Shown here in pieces: positions 1 through 9,591 of a DNA stretch of 22,386 nucleotides. The DNA is from Acidobacteriota bacterium (GTDB lineage Bacteria; Acidobacteriota; Blastocatellia; Pyrinomonadales; Pyrinomonadaceae): the NCBI GenBank assembly GCA_020853255.1, contig JADYZI010000066.1:1-22386 (forward strand). The letters run 5' to 3'. Each line of letters opens with the position of its first letter. Position 1 is the first letter of the stretch. Below the pieces are notes generated by a model. That model was not told the DNA's origin. It did not search any database and worked only from the letters and a program-made list of their open reading frames with translations. Both the position numbers and the translations under genes were made by a program.

Positions 1-3000
1 AGATCGCATTTGCATACGCGCAGAATATCTGGATCGTTCCGCGCACCGGTGGAGTTGCGCGCCGCGTAACAAGTTTCCAGGGGCAGTCGGCGAATCCGCA
101 TTTTTCACCGGATGGCAAATGGATCGCCTTCAGCGGTGAATACGCCGGCAATATGGATGTGTACGTCGTTTCATCATCCGGCGGGGAGCCGAGGCGTTTG
201 ACCTGGCATCCGAGCGGCGATCTCGTCCAGGGCTGGACGCCTGATGGCCGTTCGATCATGTTCGCTTCGTCAAGGGCAACGCTCGCACCGGCCGGTGCTC
301 CGCGATTTTTCACGGTTGGGGTTGACGGCGGTGTCGAGGAGCCGCTGCCGCTCCCGCGTGGGTTCCAGGGGAAAATTTCGCAATCAGGCAGCCACATTGC
401 ATATCGGATGAATAACTCGTGGGACGACGAGCGGCGAAATTACCGCGGTGGACAGAATCGGCCAATCTGGATCGCGAATACAAAGACGTGGGATGTTGTC
501 TCGCCGCCGTGGACCGATTCGAAGGATATCGAGCCGGTCTGGGTCGGCGATTCGGTCCTTTACATCTCGGACCGTGACGGAGTACAGAACATCTGGGCAT
601 ACGACACTGGCTCGAAGCGCAACGCGCAATTGACCAAGTTCACCGATCTTGATGTGAAGACGATGGATTCGGGCGCGGGAGTTGTGGTCTTCGAACAGGC
701 TGGCTATATTCACGAACTCGATCCGAAAAGCGGCAGATCGAAACGCGTTGACATTACGGTCTCGGGCGATTTTCCGTGGATGATGCCCCGTTGGGAGGAC
801 GTATCCAACCGGATGGCCAACCTCGAGATATCGCCGACGGGCAAACGTGTGCTGGTGGAGGCCCGCGGCGAAATATTTACGATACCGGCCGAAAAAGGCG
901 ACGTTCGGAACCTAACCAACAGCAGCTCCGCCGCCGACCGCGATCCGGCGTGGTCACCTGACGGCAAAACGATCGCATATTTCAGCGACCGCTCGGGCGA
1001 GTACAAGCTTTACCTGCAGAATGCCGACGGCCTTGTTCCGCCGCGTGAGATCAACATCGCAAACCCGAAACACTATTACACTGTTTCGTGGTCGCCGGAT
1101 TCAAAGAAGATACTTTGCCATGACACAGACCTTAAAGTGTGGGTGATCGACACCGCAAGCGGAGCGATGAAGCAGGTCGGAAGCGATCCGTGGATGGTGC
1201 CGCAGAGAACGCTTGATCCAACCTGGAGCCCCGATTCGAAATGGGTGGCGTATTCAAGCCATCTGAGATCTATGTACAAGGCGATCTTTATCGCAAACGC
1301 AGAAACGGGTGAAGCGCGGCAGCTGACCGATGGGCTGGCCGATGCAAGGTGGCCGGTCTGGGACGCAAACGGGAAGTATCTATGGTTTTTTGCCTCTACA
1401 GATTTCGGGCTGAAGTCGCAATGGCTCGATATGACGAATTATCCGTTCCAGGAAAATTTCGGGCTTTATCTAGCGGTACTTTCCAAGAATGAACCAAGCC
1501 CATTGCTGCCGGAAAGCGACGAGGACAACGGAATTTCGGCCGCCGGCCAAAGCCGCGGCAATCGGCCTGCGGATGGTGCTCCGGCAGAGACTCCCGCTCC
1601 GGCAGCAGGCGGTGGACAGCCCTCGCCGTCAGCACCCGCGCGACGAGGTCCGGTAACGGTCACTATCGACTGGGACGGCCTTGCTAAACGGATCATCTCG
1701 ATCCCGGGCGTACCTGAGCGACAGTATTCCAATCTTCAAGCGGGCTCGGATGGCACGGTGTTCTATCTTCAGCCTGCCGGCAATCAGCAAGGATTTGGCG
1801 GCGGCGGTGAATTGATGCGATACAAGCTCAGCGACCGCAGGGCATTGACCTATGTATCAAATGTAAATGCCTTCGCCGTCAGCGCGGACGCCAAGAAGCT
1901 GGTCTATCGAGCAGGCGGTGGAGGCGGCGGACAAGGTGGCCCCGGTGCCAACCCGTCGGCGCCCGCGTTGTTTGTCATTGACGCCGATGGCCGGACGGCG
2001 CCGCCGGCCGGGACGGGAAGGATCAATTACAACCTCCGCATGCATCTGGACCCACGTGAGGAATACAAGCAGATATTCAATGAAGGCTGGCGCAACCAAC
2101 GGGACTATTTGTATGTCACGAATATGCACGGTGCCGATTGGAATGCGGCAAAACGCCTGTACAGTCCGATGTTGCCGTACGTTATGCATCGAGCCGATCT
2201 GAATTATTTAATGGATATGATGGGCGCCGAGATCGCGATCGGCCACTCTTACGTTCGCGGCGGCGATATGCCGGATGTTCCACGCGTAGAGGGCGGCCTT
2301 TTAGGTACTGATTTCACGGTCGAGAGCGGACGCTACCGTATCACTCGCATCTACGACAATGAGAACTGGAACCCTGATCTTCGCTCACCGCTGGCAGTGC
2401 CGGGCGTGAACGTAAATGTTGGAGATTACATCGTTGCGATCAACGGCATCGAGCTAAAAGCACCGGACAATATATACCGTTTGCTGGACGGCACCGCGAA
2501 CAGGCAGACCCGTATATCGGTCAACGATAAGCCGTCAATGGACGGCGCACGTTCGTATACTGTTCTTCCTGTGGCCAGCGAACAGACGCTTCGCACCCGG
2601 GCGTGGGTAGAGAACAACCGGCGGCTTGTCGATCAGCTTTCAGGCGGCCAACTTGCCTATGTCTATGTGCCAAACACCGGCCAGCCCGGCTATACCAGCT
2701 TCAACCGGTATTACTTTGCCCAACAGGAGAAGAAGGGAGCGATCATCGACGAGCGGTTCAACGGCGGCGGTTCGGCGGCTGACTATATCATAGATGTGCT
2801 GCAGCGAAGTTTTGATGGTTACTTTAACAACGTCGCCGGTGACCGTTATCCGTTTACGAGTCCGGCCGCGGGAATTTGGGGGCCGAAGGTGATGATAATA
2901 AACGAAATGGCCGGCTCCGGCGGCGACCTGATGCCGTATATGTTCCGATACCGCAAGGTCGGTCCGCTGGTGGGGAAGAGGACGTGGGGCGGACTGGTCC

Positions 3001-3272
3001 ACACCGCTGATACGCCGGGATTTGTCGACGGCGGATCTATGATCGCTCCGCGCGGCGGATTCTTTACGCGTGATGGAAAATGGGCGGTCGAGAACGAGGG
3101 CGTCGGGCCGGACATTGATGTCGAGAACTGGCCGAAAGACGTCATCGCAGGCCGTGACCCGCAGCTTGAACGTGCGGTCCAGGAAGCAATGCGGCTGCTC
3201 AAGGAACGGCCGGTGAACAGGCTGGAAAAGGAGCCTCCGGCACCTACGTGGGGAAGGCGGAAACAACAATAA
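1..3272 (+). CDS. Tricorn-like protease, S41 family (5' end outside the window)
   Basis: The reading frame is open from base 3, well before the first ATG at 153, so the gene is cut by the window edge; 1089 residues are visible. The N-terminal half is a WD40-like beta-propeller with PD40 repeats (motifs such as HFSPDGKWIAF, AWSPDGKTIAYFSDRSGEY, TWSPDSKWVAYSS). Next come Pro/Ala- and Gly-rich linkers near 1540-1650 and 1910-1960, a tricorn C1-like segment (NMHGADW), a PDZ domain (about 2300-2550) and the S41 peptidase domain. The predicted nucleophile is Ser in AGSGGD (codon 2916-2918), the catalytic His is in IGHSYV (2244-2246), and a conserved Glu lies in NEGVGPDI. Tricorn proteases degrade oligopeptides; bacterial homologues often carry signal peptides, but the N-terminus is not visible here. 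The gene converges on guaB with a 95-base gap. The family call is firm; substrate and location are not known. Confidence 0.93.
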   Translation, partial: IAFAYAQNIWIVPRTGGVARRVTSFQGQSANPHFSPDGKWIAFSGEYAGNMDVYVVSSSGGEPRRLTWHPSGDLVQGWTPDGRSIMFASSRATLAPAGAPRFFTVGVDGGVEEPLPLPRGFQGKISQSGSHIAYRMNNSWDDERRNYRGGQNRPIWIANTKTWDVVSPPWTDSKDIEPVWVGDSVLYISDRDGVQNIWAYDTGSKRNAQLTKFTDLDVKTMDSGAGVVVFEQAGYIHELDPKSGRSKRVDITVSGDFPWMMPRWEDVSNRMANLEISPTGKRVLVEARGEIFTIPAEKGDVRNLTNSSSAADRDPAWSPDGKTIAYFSDRSGEYKLYLQNADGLVPPREINIANPKHYYTVSWSPDSKKILCHDTDLKVWVIDTASGAMKQVGSDPWMVPQRTLDPTWSPDSKWVAYSSHLRSMYKAIFIANAETGEARQLTDGLADARWPVWDANGKYLWFFASTDFGLKSQWLDMTNYPFQENFGLYLAVLSKNEPSPLLPESDEDNGISAAGQSRGNRPADGAPAETPAPAAGGGQPSPSAPARRGPVTVTIDWDGLAKRIISIPGVPERQYSNLQAGSDGTVFYLQPAGNQQGFGGGGELMRYKLSDRRALTYVSNVNAFAVSADAKKLVYRAGGGGGGQGGPGANPSAPALFVIDADGRTAPPAGTGRINYNLRMHLDPREEYKQIFNEGWRNQRDYLYVTNMHGADWNAAKRLYSPMLPYVMHRADLNYLMDMMGAEIAIGHSYVRGGDMPDVPRVEGGLLGTDFTVESGRYRITRIYDNENWNPDLRSPLAVPGVNVNVGDYIVAINGIELKAPDNIYRLLDGTANRQTRISVNDKPSMDGARSYTVLPVASEQTLRTRAWVENNRRLVDQLSGGQLAYVYVPNTGQPGYTSFNRYYFAQQEKKGAIIDERFNGGGSAADYIIDVLQRSFDGYFNNVAGDRYPFTSPAAGIWGPKVMIINEMAGSGGDLMPYMFRYRKVGPLVGKRTWGGLVHTADTPGFVDGGSMIAPRGGFFTRDGKWAVENEGVGPDIDVENWPKDVIAGRDPQLERAVQEAMRLLKERPVNRLEKEPPAPTWGRRKQQ

Positions 3273-3367
3273 CGATCAGTGACGTCGCAGAAGCCAACAC
3301 GTAGTAAGAGCGAGATCGCAAACTCCGCGCATCCTGTCCTTTCTATGCTGAGGGGCTTTCGCAAACC

Positions 3368-4894
<1,527 letters not shown>

Positions 4895-4899
4895 TCAGG

Positions 4900-4934
4900 G
4901 CATTTGATCTTAAATGCATAGGGCATTATTGCCC
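4900..4934 (-). other. Two further small hairpins between rodZ and guaB
   Basis: GCATTT (4900-4905) pairs with AAATGC (4912-4917) around a six-base loop. GGGCA (4921-4925) pairs with TGCCC (4930-4934) around a four-base loop. They lie between the rodZ stop codon and the terminator. They could protect the 3' end of the rodZ mRNA or be part of a longer folded leader for guaB. The stems are directly visible; any role is a guess. Confidence 0.35.
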
Positions 4935-4954
4935 GCGTTCGCTCCATAATTTGC

Positions 4955-6016
4955 CTATTCGTTCCCCGAATTTGCAGGCGGTTTTGCCGCACCTGGTGTC
5001 GCGGCGGGCCGGGCCGGCGGTTTGCCGGTCATAGTCGGCGGCGATGCCGGTGTGGCACTTGTATTACTCGCCGATGGTTTTGGCGTTGCCGTTCCCGATG
5101 GCTTGACTGTCGGTTTTGGTGTTGTCGTCGGGGATGCAGTGGCCACAGCAGTGTTTGCCGCTGTTACAGGCTCAGTTTCTTTGGTTTCCGTAACGGGGGC
5201 CGGTTCGACCACGCTTCCGTAACTTGCGTTCTGCCAGATCGAGGCCAGGTTCCCGGCGTTGATATCAATTTCGATCAAACCTTTCTTCGGGTTCAGAGGC
5301 GATTCGGGCAAGGCAATTGGCTTGCCGTTTATGCTCAACTGGGCGGCTTTTGCCAGCGATTTCGAATAACTTAGCGTCAGGCGTTCCTTCGGTTCGAAGG
5401 TCGCCAGTGAGCCGGCGGTGACGGTCTGGGCGGACTTTGTGCCGTCAGTCTCAGCGTTGAGCCATATCTCAGAGCCCAGCGATCGAAACTCTACCCGCAC
5501 ATTTCCCATCGCCGGGACCGTGCCCGCTTTGCCAACCTGAACGGGTTGATTAACGACCGTGTTGACCATAGAGCCGGCATTATTACCGGTATTGGAAGCT
5601 ATTGGCGGTTCACTTCGCTCATTTCGAATATAGTTGACCAAAAACAGAATACCCGCACTCATCAGGCCAAGTATTACGGCCGCAAAGATTATCGTTGGAA
5701 CAATTGACGTAGCCGCACGGTCGTCGGTCAGCACCTCGGGACGGTATGCCTTGACCTCGTCTACTTCCTGCGGCGCGCTTTCGGCCATCATCCGCGAGTA
5801 TTCCTGGAGGGCGTCCTGTTCGGGCACACCAATGTATTTGGCATAAGAGCGAACAAATCCCTTATTGAAGATGCCTCCAGGAAGAGTTTTATAGTCGTTG
5901 CGGTCAATAGCTTCGAGATAAAGCGGCGAGATGCGCGTCTGCTCCGCGACCTCACTGATCGTTATTCCGCGCTCTTCACGCGCGGTTCGCAATTTTTCGC
6001 CGAGACTCAAAGCCAT
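4955..6016 (-). CDS. rodZ: RodZ-like cytoskeletal membrane protein (HTH, TM, DUF4115)
   Basis: The protein has 353 residues if started at the ATG at 6016, which begins directly with the conserved MALSLGEKLRTAREERGI. A TTG 84 bases upstream is in frame, but it adds unrelated sequence and overlaps the -35 box of the promoter. Residues 4-75 form the RodZ-type helix-turn-helix, a transmembrane segment lies at about 104-130, and a periplasmic DUF4115 beta-domain at about 172-265. A Pro/Thr/Ala-rich tail follows (about 270-353). RodZ links MreB to the cell-wall elongation complex through the inner membrane. In E. coli the low-complexity region lies before the C-terminal domain, whereas here it is at the very end. 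No strong Shine-Dalgarno sequence is visible. It is transcribed divergently from the BMC operon. Confidence 0.87.
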   Translation of the reverse strand: MALSLGEKLRTAREERGITISEVAEQTRISPLYLEAIDRNDYKTLPGGIFNKGFVRSYAKYIGVPEQDALQEYSRMMAESAPQEVDEVKAYRPEVLTDDRAATSIVPTIIFAAVILGLMSAGILFLVNYIRNERSEPPIASNTGNNAGSMVNTVVNQPVQVGKAGTVPAMGNVRVEFRSLGSEIWLNAETDGTKSAQTVTAGSLATFEPKERLTLSYSKSLAKAAQLSINGKPIALPESPLNPKKGLIEIDINAGNLASIWQNASYGSVVEPAPVTETKETEPVTAANTAVATASPTTTPKPTVKPSGTATPKPSASNTSATPASPPTMTGKPPARPAATPGAAKPPANSGNE

Positions 6017-6070
6017 TGTGCTGATCAGTACTCTAAAGGTGAACGCCACCCAAAACGTTATTAATCTTAA

Positions 6071-6100
6071 AATATAGCCGTCCGTGAGTTTCAAAGTCAA
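6071..6100 (-). promoter_or_regulatory. Sigma70-type promoter for rodZ
   Basis: On the minus strand there is a -35 box TTGACT (6095-6100) and a -10 box TATATT (6071-6076), each matching 5 of 6 consensus bases, with an 18-base spacer. The predicted start of transcription near 6064 gives a leader of about 48 bases before the rodZ ATG at 6016. Confidence 0.6.
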
Positions 6101-6117
6101 TCAAGTATGCTGAAGTA

Positions 6118-6264
6118 ATGCATTTAGGACACTGTTTATTCAAAGTCGCCGCACGGACCGTCCACAAGATCCGCCCATCGGTGGACGCTTGCTCCTTTGA
6201 AGAAACCCTGTTGGAATGGATGTTTACCAACTCGCGCTTTGGCTTCAGCGGCCGGGTGTATTAA
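6118..6264 (+). CDS. Possible small ORF (48 codons) upstream of the BMC operon
   Basis: An ATG at 6118 opens a 48-codon frame ([17 protein letters not shown]...) ending with TAA at 6262-6264. It fills much of the otherwise gene-free 6017-6299 interval. There is no Shine-Dalgarno sequence and no recognisable domain, and its end overlaps the predicted BMC promoter. It may be chance, and is listed only because the interval has no other content apart from promoters and an inverted repeat. Confidence 0.13.
   Translation: MHLGHCLFKVAARTVHKIRPSVDACSFEETLLEWMFTNSRFGFSGRVY
6159..6187. repeat. Inverted repeat CGTCCAC/GTGGACG upstream of the BMC operon
   Basis: A perfect 7-base inverted repeat (6159-6165 and 6181-6187) is separated by 15 bases. 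Its axis lies about 65 bases before the predicted -35 box of the BMC promoter. The centre-to-centre spacing of 22 bases, about two helical turns, would suit a dimeric regulator. There is no direct evidence of binding, and no regulator gene adjoins it. Confidence 0.3.
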
Positions 6265-6267
6265 AAT
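6239..6267 (+). promoter_or_regulatory. Sigma70-type promoter for the BMC operon
   Basis: A -35 box TTGGCT (6239-6244) and a -10 box TAAAAT (6262-6267) are separated by exactly 17 bases and match consensus at 4/6 and 5/6 positions. The expected start near 6274 leaves a leader of about 25 bases that contains the Shine-Dalgarno sequence AGGAGA. Confidence 0.5.
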
Positions 6268-6288
6268 CTCGGAAGTATCCAGTCAGTC

Positions 6289-6294
6289 AGGAGA
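6289..6294 (+). promoter_or_regulatory. Strong ribosome binding site of the first BMC-H gene
   Basis: AGGAGA lies five bases before the ATG at 6300. This settles the start of the first shell gene against a longer in-frame reading from 6216. Most other genes in this window lack such a clear Shine-Dalgarno sequence, which suggests that the shell protein is made in quantity. Confidence 0.75.
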
Positions 6295-6299
6295 AGAAA

Positions 6300-6695
6300 A
6301 TGAGTCTTGAAGCACTCGGAATGGTTGAGACCAAAGGGTTTGTTGCCGCAGTAGAAAGCGCGGACGCTATGGTCAAGGCGGCAAATGTCCAACTTGTGGG
6401 CAAAGAATATATCGGGGCCGGCTATGTGACGATCTTTGTTCGCGGCGATGTCGGCGCTGTGAAAGCAGCGACGGACGCCGGAGCCGCCGCCGCTAGGCGA
6501 GTAGGTGAACTGATCAGCGTGCACGTTATTCCGCGTCCGCATAATGAGGTTGAGCGGGTCATCCCGAAAGGCGGGACCGTCGGCGTGAGTCCCGATGAAA
6601 AGGCGATTGGCGGCGGCGGAAGGCAATTGATGTCCGGTGACGGTGGGCTGACGCGTACCGCTGGCGGCGAAGGGACGAAATCGAAGACAAAATAA
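6300..6695 (+). CDS. BMC-H microcompartment shell protein with Gly-rich tail
   Basis: This 131-residue protein is a single BMC domain of the PduA/EutM/CsoS1 type ([57 protein letters not shown]), which forms hexamers that tile the shell facets. The edge lysine in ADAMVKAAN and the arginine in PRPH that join hexamers are present. The pore loop reads YIGAGYV (residues 37-43); its aromatic residues resemble carboxysomal CsoS1 more than PduA. About 35 extra residues follow the domain (from about residue 96), rich in Gly and Lys and probably disordered. The ATG at 6300 has the best Shine-Dalgarno sequence in the region. It is the first gene of the operon, 54 bases before the aldehyde dehydrogenase. 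The domain call is very secure; the metabolic type of the compartment is not. Confidence 0.96.
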   Translation: MSLEALGMVETKGFVAAVESADAMVKAANVQLVGKEYIGAGYVTIFVRGDVGAVKAATDAGAAAARRVGELISVHVIPRPHNEVERVIPKGGTVGVSPDEKAIGGGGRQLMSGDGGLTRTAGGEGTKSKTK

Positions 6696-6749
6696 TTTCT
6701 GAACCAGCCGCGTTTGGCCGGGCCTTCCTCACTGGCACCTTTAGATCGG

Positions 6750-8453
6750 ATGGGCGACAAAGACCTCATTTCCCAGCAGCAAGCTCGCGACGCCGTGGAG
6801 GCCGCCCATAGGGCCGCCTCCGCTGTCGCGAAGCTCGACCAGGATCGGATAGACGAGATCTGCGGTGCCATGGCGGCGGCGGCTCTCGCGGATTCGGCCC
6901 GGCTTGGCCAACTTGCGCATGAGGAAACGGGTTTTGGCAAAGCTGAAGATAAGAAGGAAAAGAATCGTTTTGCGGCCGAGGATGTCTGGAACTATTTTCG
7001 CGGCCTCAAGACCGTTGGCGTTGTTGCGGAAACGGACAGCATCGTTGAGATAGCGTCGCCCCGCGGGGTCGTTGCGGCCATTATCCCGTCGACCAATCCT
7101 ACCTCGACAGCCATTTTCAAAATAATCATTGCGATCAAGTCACGGAACACGATCGTCCTCTCCCCGCACCCATCGGCCGCACGGTGCATTGCCGAAACAG
7201 CCCGCATAATGCGCGAGGCGGGCGTAAAGCACGGTCTTCCGGCCGAGGCAGTGATATGCCTAACAACATCGACGATCGATGGGACCGAGGAGTTGATGCG
7301 GCACAAAAAGACGGCGGTGATCCTGGCAACCGGCGGCATCGGCCTTGTGCGTGCAGCGTATTCTTCAGGCAAACCTGCATTTGGCGTTGGCCCGGGCAAT
7401 GTGCCGGTGTTCATCGAACGAACGGCAAATATTGAAAAGGCCGTTGCGGATATTCTTACCGGAACCTGCTTTGATAATGGTACGATCTGTGCGTCTGAAC
7501 AATCCGTTGTTGTAGATGCTCCGGTCAGCGATAAGGTACGCGAACAGTTCAAACTCCAGGGTGGACATTTCCTAACTTCATCCGAGTCCGATATGGTCGC
7601 GGCAATCCTGCTTACGCCGCAGCGGACCTTGAACCCTGCCATTGTCGGCAAATCCGCTGATTTTATAGCGAATCTTGCGGGCGTCTCAATACCATCAGGT
7701 ACACGCTGCCTGCTGGCCGACTGCGGCGGCGTCGGACGCGATTTTCCATGGTCGATCGAAAAACTTTCGCCGATGCTGGCGTATTTTGTGGTCGATGGCA
7801 TCGAAGCGGGAGCCAACCGGTGCGAGGAAGTCTTGAAATTTGGCGGGATGGGGCATACGGCGGGCATGCATACGCAGAGTCGCGATGCTGCGATCCGTTA
7901 CGGTAAGCAAATGCCGGCTTCGCGTGTTGTGATCAATTCTCCGACGACGCACGGGGCGATCGGACTTTCAACGGACTTGACGCCTTCAATGACTCTCGGC
8001 TGCGGTTCATGGGGAGGGAACGTGACCTCGGACAATGTCTCGCCGATCCATCTGATGGATATTAAGCGCGTTGCATTCGAGACGAAACCGGTTTTGCGGC
8101 GGCGGGCTGGAGTACCAAACGCGATTCAGCCGGCGCCGTCAAGGCCGATGCCAAAACGCGATCAGATCGCGGCGATCGTAGATAGCTTTTTGACGAAAAA
8201 GCTGGCTGGGGTCGCGCCGACACAACCGGCCGCCACAGCTCCGGCGGCGGAAACGCCGGTCAAGACCGTTATTCATGAACTACGGCCGCAATCAGACAAT
8301 GGCTCAAGGCCGGAACCTGTCGATTTTGTCCGTGAGGCCGATGTCAGGGCTGCGGTTGAAAAGGGGGCGAAGATCTATATAACTTCAAAAACGATCTTGA
8401 CACCCGCGGCCCGCGATCTAGGGAACGAGAAGGATGTTTTTGCAAAGGCCTAA
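6750..8453 (+). CDS. CoA-acylating aldehyde dehydrogenase, BMC core enzyme (PduP/EutE/AdhE-N type), with C-terminal targeting extension
   Basis: The protein has 567 residues from the ATG at 6750; a TTG at 6714 would add 12 unlikely residues. Residues 1 to about 450 are the ALDH core: [33 protein letters not shown], the nucleotide-binding GVGPGN, and the catalytic Cys247 in [15 protein letters not shown]. This is the acetaldehyde dehydrogenase signature of AdhE, but no alcohol dehydrogenase domain is present. Family members convert aldehyde, NAD+ and CoA to acyl-CoA inside microcompartments. PduP and EutE are about 465 residues, so about 110 extra residues follow. They comprise a predicted amphipathic helix at 470-487 ([18 protein letters not shown]), a Pro/Ala linker, and a segment from about 526 with VREADVRAA and [11 protein letters not shown] that resembles the N-termini of EutQ and EutT. 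These look like encapsulation elements. The substrate is unknown. Confidence 0.92.
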   Translation: MGDKDLISQQQARDAVEAAHRAASAVAKLDQDRIDEICGAMAAAALADSARLGQLAHEETGFGKAEDKKEKNRFAAEDVWNYFRGLKTVGVVAETDSIVEIASPRGVVAAIIPSTNPTSTAIFKIIIAIKSRNTIVLSPHPSAARCIAETARIMREAGVKHGLPAEAVICLTTSTIDGTEELMRHKKTAVILATGGIGLVRAAYSSGKPAFGVGPGNVPVFIERTANIEKAVADILTGTCFDNGTICASEQSVVVDAPVSDKVREQFKLQGGHFLTSSESDMVAAILLTPQRTLNPAIVGKSADFIANLAGVSIPSGTRCLLADCGGVGRDFPWSIEKLSPMLAYFVVDGIEAGANRCEEVLKFGGMGHTAGMHTQSRDAAIRYGKQMPASRVVINSPTTHGAIGLSTDLTPSMTLGCGSWGGNVTSDNVSPIHLMDIKRVAFETKPVLRRRAGVPNAIQPAPSRPMPKRDQIAAIVDSFLTKKLAGVAPTQPAATAPAAETPVKTVIHELRPQSDNGSRPEPVDFVREADVRAAVEKGAKIYITSKTILTPAARDLGNEKDVFAKA

Positions 8454-8463
8454 CGGCCCGATC

Positions 8464-9099
8464 ATGAAATTTGCGATCGTTTCGGCAATGTTGCTCGCCT
8501 TGGTTGTGGCTGGTTCTGGCCAGGAACAAGCGTCCCCGAGCCAGCCTGCGACGCCGATCAGTGCCGGAATTGTCGTTGATAACTCAGGCTCCTTCCGAAC
8601 GATCTTCGAGCGGGTCCAGAGCTCAACGCATTCGGTAATTGACGGCCTCGGGCCCGGCGATGAGGCGTTCCTCGTGACATTCGTTGATACGCCTAAGATC
8701 GTTCTGCGGCAAGAGATGACGCGGGAAAAAGTCGGGCTTAAGGACGCGGCCGACAATATGTACATCGAAGCCGGCCCAACAGCGCTTTTGGACTCGGTAC
8801 TGGCAGCCTCGAGATACATGGCAAATCACGCAAGCGCCGATGGAGAGCGGCAGCGTGTGCTTGTGTTTATTACAGATGGTGACGAGCGGCAAAGCGTCAC
8901 ATCGCTTGACGAAGCGATAAAGTCGGCAAAAGACGCCAAAGCGCGTATTTTTGTTCTTGGGCTGTTTGACGAAAAGTTTTCTCACAAGATCGTCGATAGG
9001 TTAGTAAAGGAAACCGGTGGGGCGAAATTCGTGCCAAAGCGTGCGAACGAAACGGCCGAGGCGGTCAAAGGGCTGCTCAGTGCCATCAGATCAAAATAG
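8464..9099 (+). CDS. Secreted VWA-domain protein within the BMC operon
   Basis: The protein has 211 residues from the ATG at 8464, which gives a clean signal peptide (MKFAIVSAMLLALVVAGSG). A start at 8434 would overlap the dehydrogenase stop and bury that signal. The rest is one von Willebrand A domain with an intact metal-binding MIDAS: D39-x-S41-x-S43 (DNSGS), Thr in GPTALLDS and Asp in ITDGDE. It is clearly related to the two VWA proteins at 9977-12038 but lacks their N-terminal beta-domain. VWA domains bind partner proteins through the metal. The gene is tightly packed, 10 bases after the dehydrogenase and 14 before the zinc-ribbon gene, so it is co-transcribed with the shell genes. A secreted protein in a microcompartment operon is odd. 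Its partner is not known. Confidence 0.85.
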   Translation: MKFAIVSAMLLALVVAGSGQEQASPSQPATPISAGIVVDNSGSFRTIFERVQSSTHSVIDGLGPGDEAFLVTFVDTPKIVLRQEMTREKVGLKDAADNMYIEAGPTALLDSVLAASRYMANHASADGERQRVLVFITDGDERQSVTSLDEAIKSAKDAKARIFVLGLFDEKFSHKIVDRLVKETGGAKFVPKRANETAEAVKGLLSAIRSK

Positions 9100-9113
9100 A
9101 TCGCCGGGTAGCG

Positions 9114-9551
9114 ATGGTCAAACCGACAACCCAAAAGATAGTTTGCGAGGGATGCGGCGCGGATGTGCGCGAGGGATCAGCCTTTTGCTACAATTGCGGC
9201 GAGTCGATCGATGTGGCCCCGCCGCCGCCCGCGATCATTAAACCGGACCCTGAACTCCTGAACGGCAATTTGCCGTCAACGGAACCGATGCAGGCATTTC
9301 GAGATCCTGAGCCGCCACCCGTACTGGCCCCATCGGGAAGCCCCGACCGCCCACCGATGCCGGCAGCAAAGACCGAGGTCTTCCCGCGTGCCGCGACAGA
9401 GACGATTCGACGGCCGCGTACGAGGGTTAGGAAGGTCCCGGAGGTTGAGTACATCGAGCGCAGCTCGCTGTCAGGCACATTTATCATTGCGGCGGTCGTG
9501 TTGACCGTGATAGCGGCTCTTTTGGTCGCCTTGGCACTATATCTTCAGTAG
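9114..9551 (+). CDS. Zinc-ribbon protein with C-terminal membrane anchor
   Basis: This 145-residue protein begins with a zinc ribbon of four cysteines in two CxxC knuckles (C11, C14, C25, C28; [20 protein letters not shown]). A Pro-rich, low-complexity middle (about 33-115) follows, and a single hydrophobic segment at about 120-144 ([20 protein letters not shown]) runs to the C-terminus. The layout fits a tail-anchored cytoplasmic protein. Short zinc-ribbon proteins of this type are common and mostly uncharacterised. It starts 14 bases after the VWA gene and lies 40 bases before the second shell gene, so it belongs to the operon. A role in tethering the compartment or linking to the VWA protein is speculation. 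Confidence 0.8.
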   Translation: MVKPTTQKIVCEGCGADVREGSAFCYNCGESIDVAPPPPAIIKPDPELLNGNLPSTEPMQAFRDPEPPPVLAPSGSPDRPPMPAAKTEVFPRAATETIRRPRTRVRKVPEVEYIERSSLSGTFIIAAVVLTVIAALLVALALYLQ

Positions 9552-9591
9552 TCTCAAAGAGGTTTTCGCCGCGTCAGGCCGGCAACGAAAT

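Noticed and set aside
1910..1960. Gly-rich GGGGGG stretch in the tricorn protease as a possible frameshift or repeat expansion
   Set aside because: The frame continues through it into conserved domains, and Gly/Pro linkers between propeller and protease parts are a plain explanation.
2640..3364. Two long minus-strand frames (209 and 172 codons) opposite the tricorn protease
   Set aside because: Both overlap the S41 catalytic domain in antisense and show no domain, signal peptide or ribosome site.
6992..7867. 291-codon open frame antisense to the aldehyde dehydrogenase
   Set aside because: It is a mirror of a strongly conserved coding region; the peptide is rich in Arg, Pro and Ser, as expected for a shadow frame.
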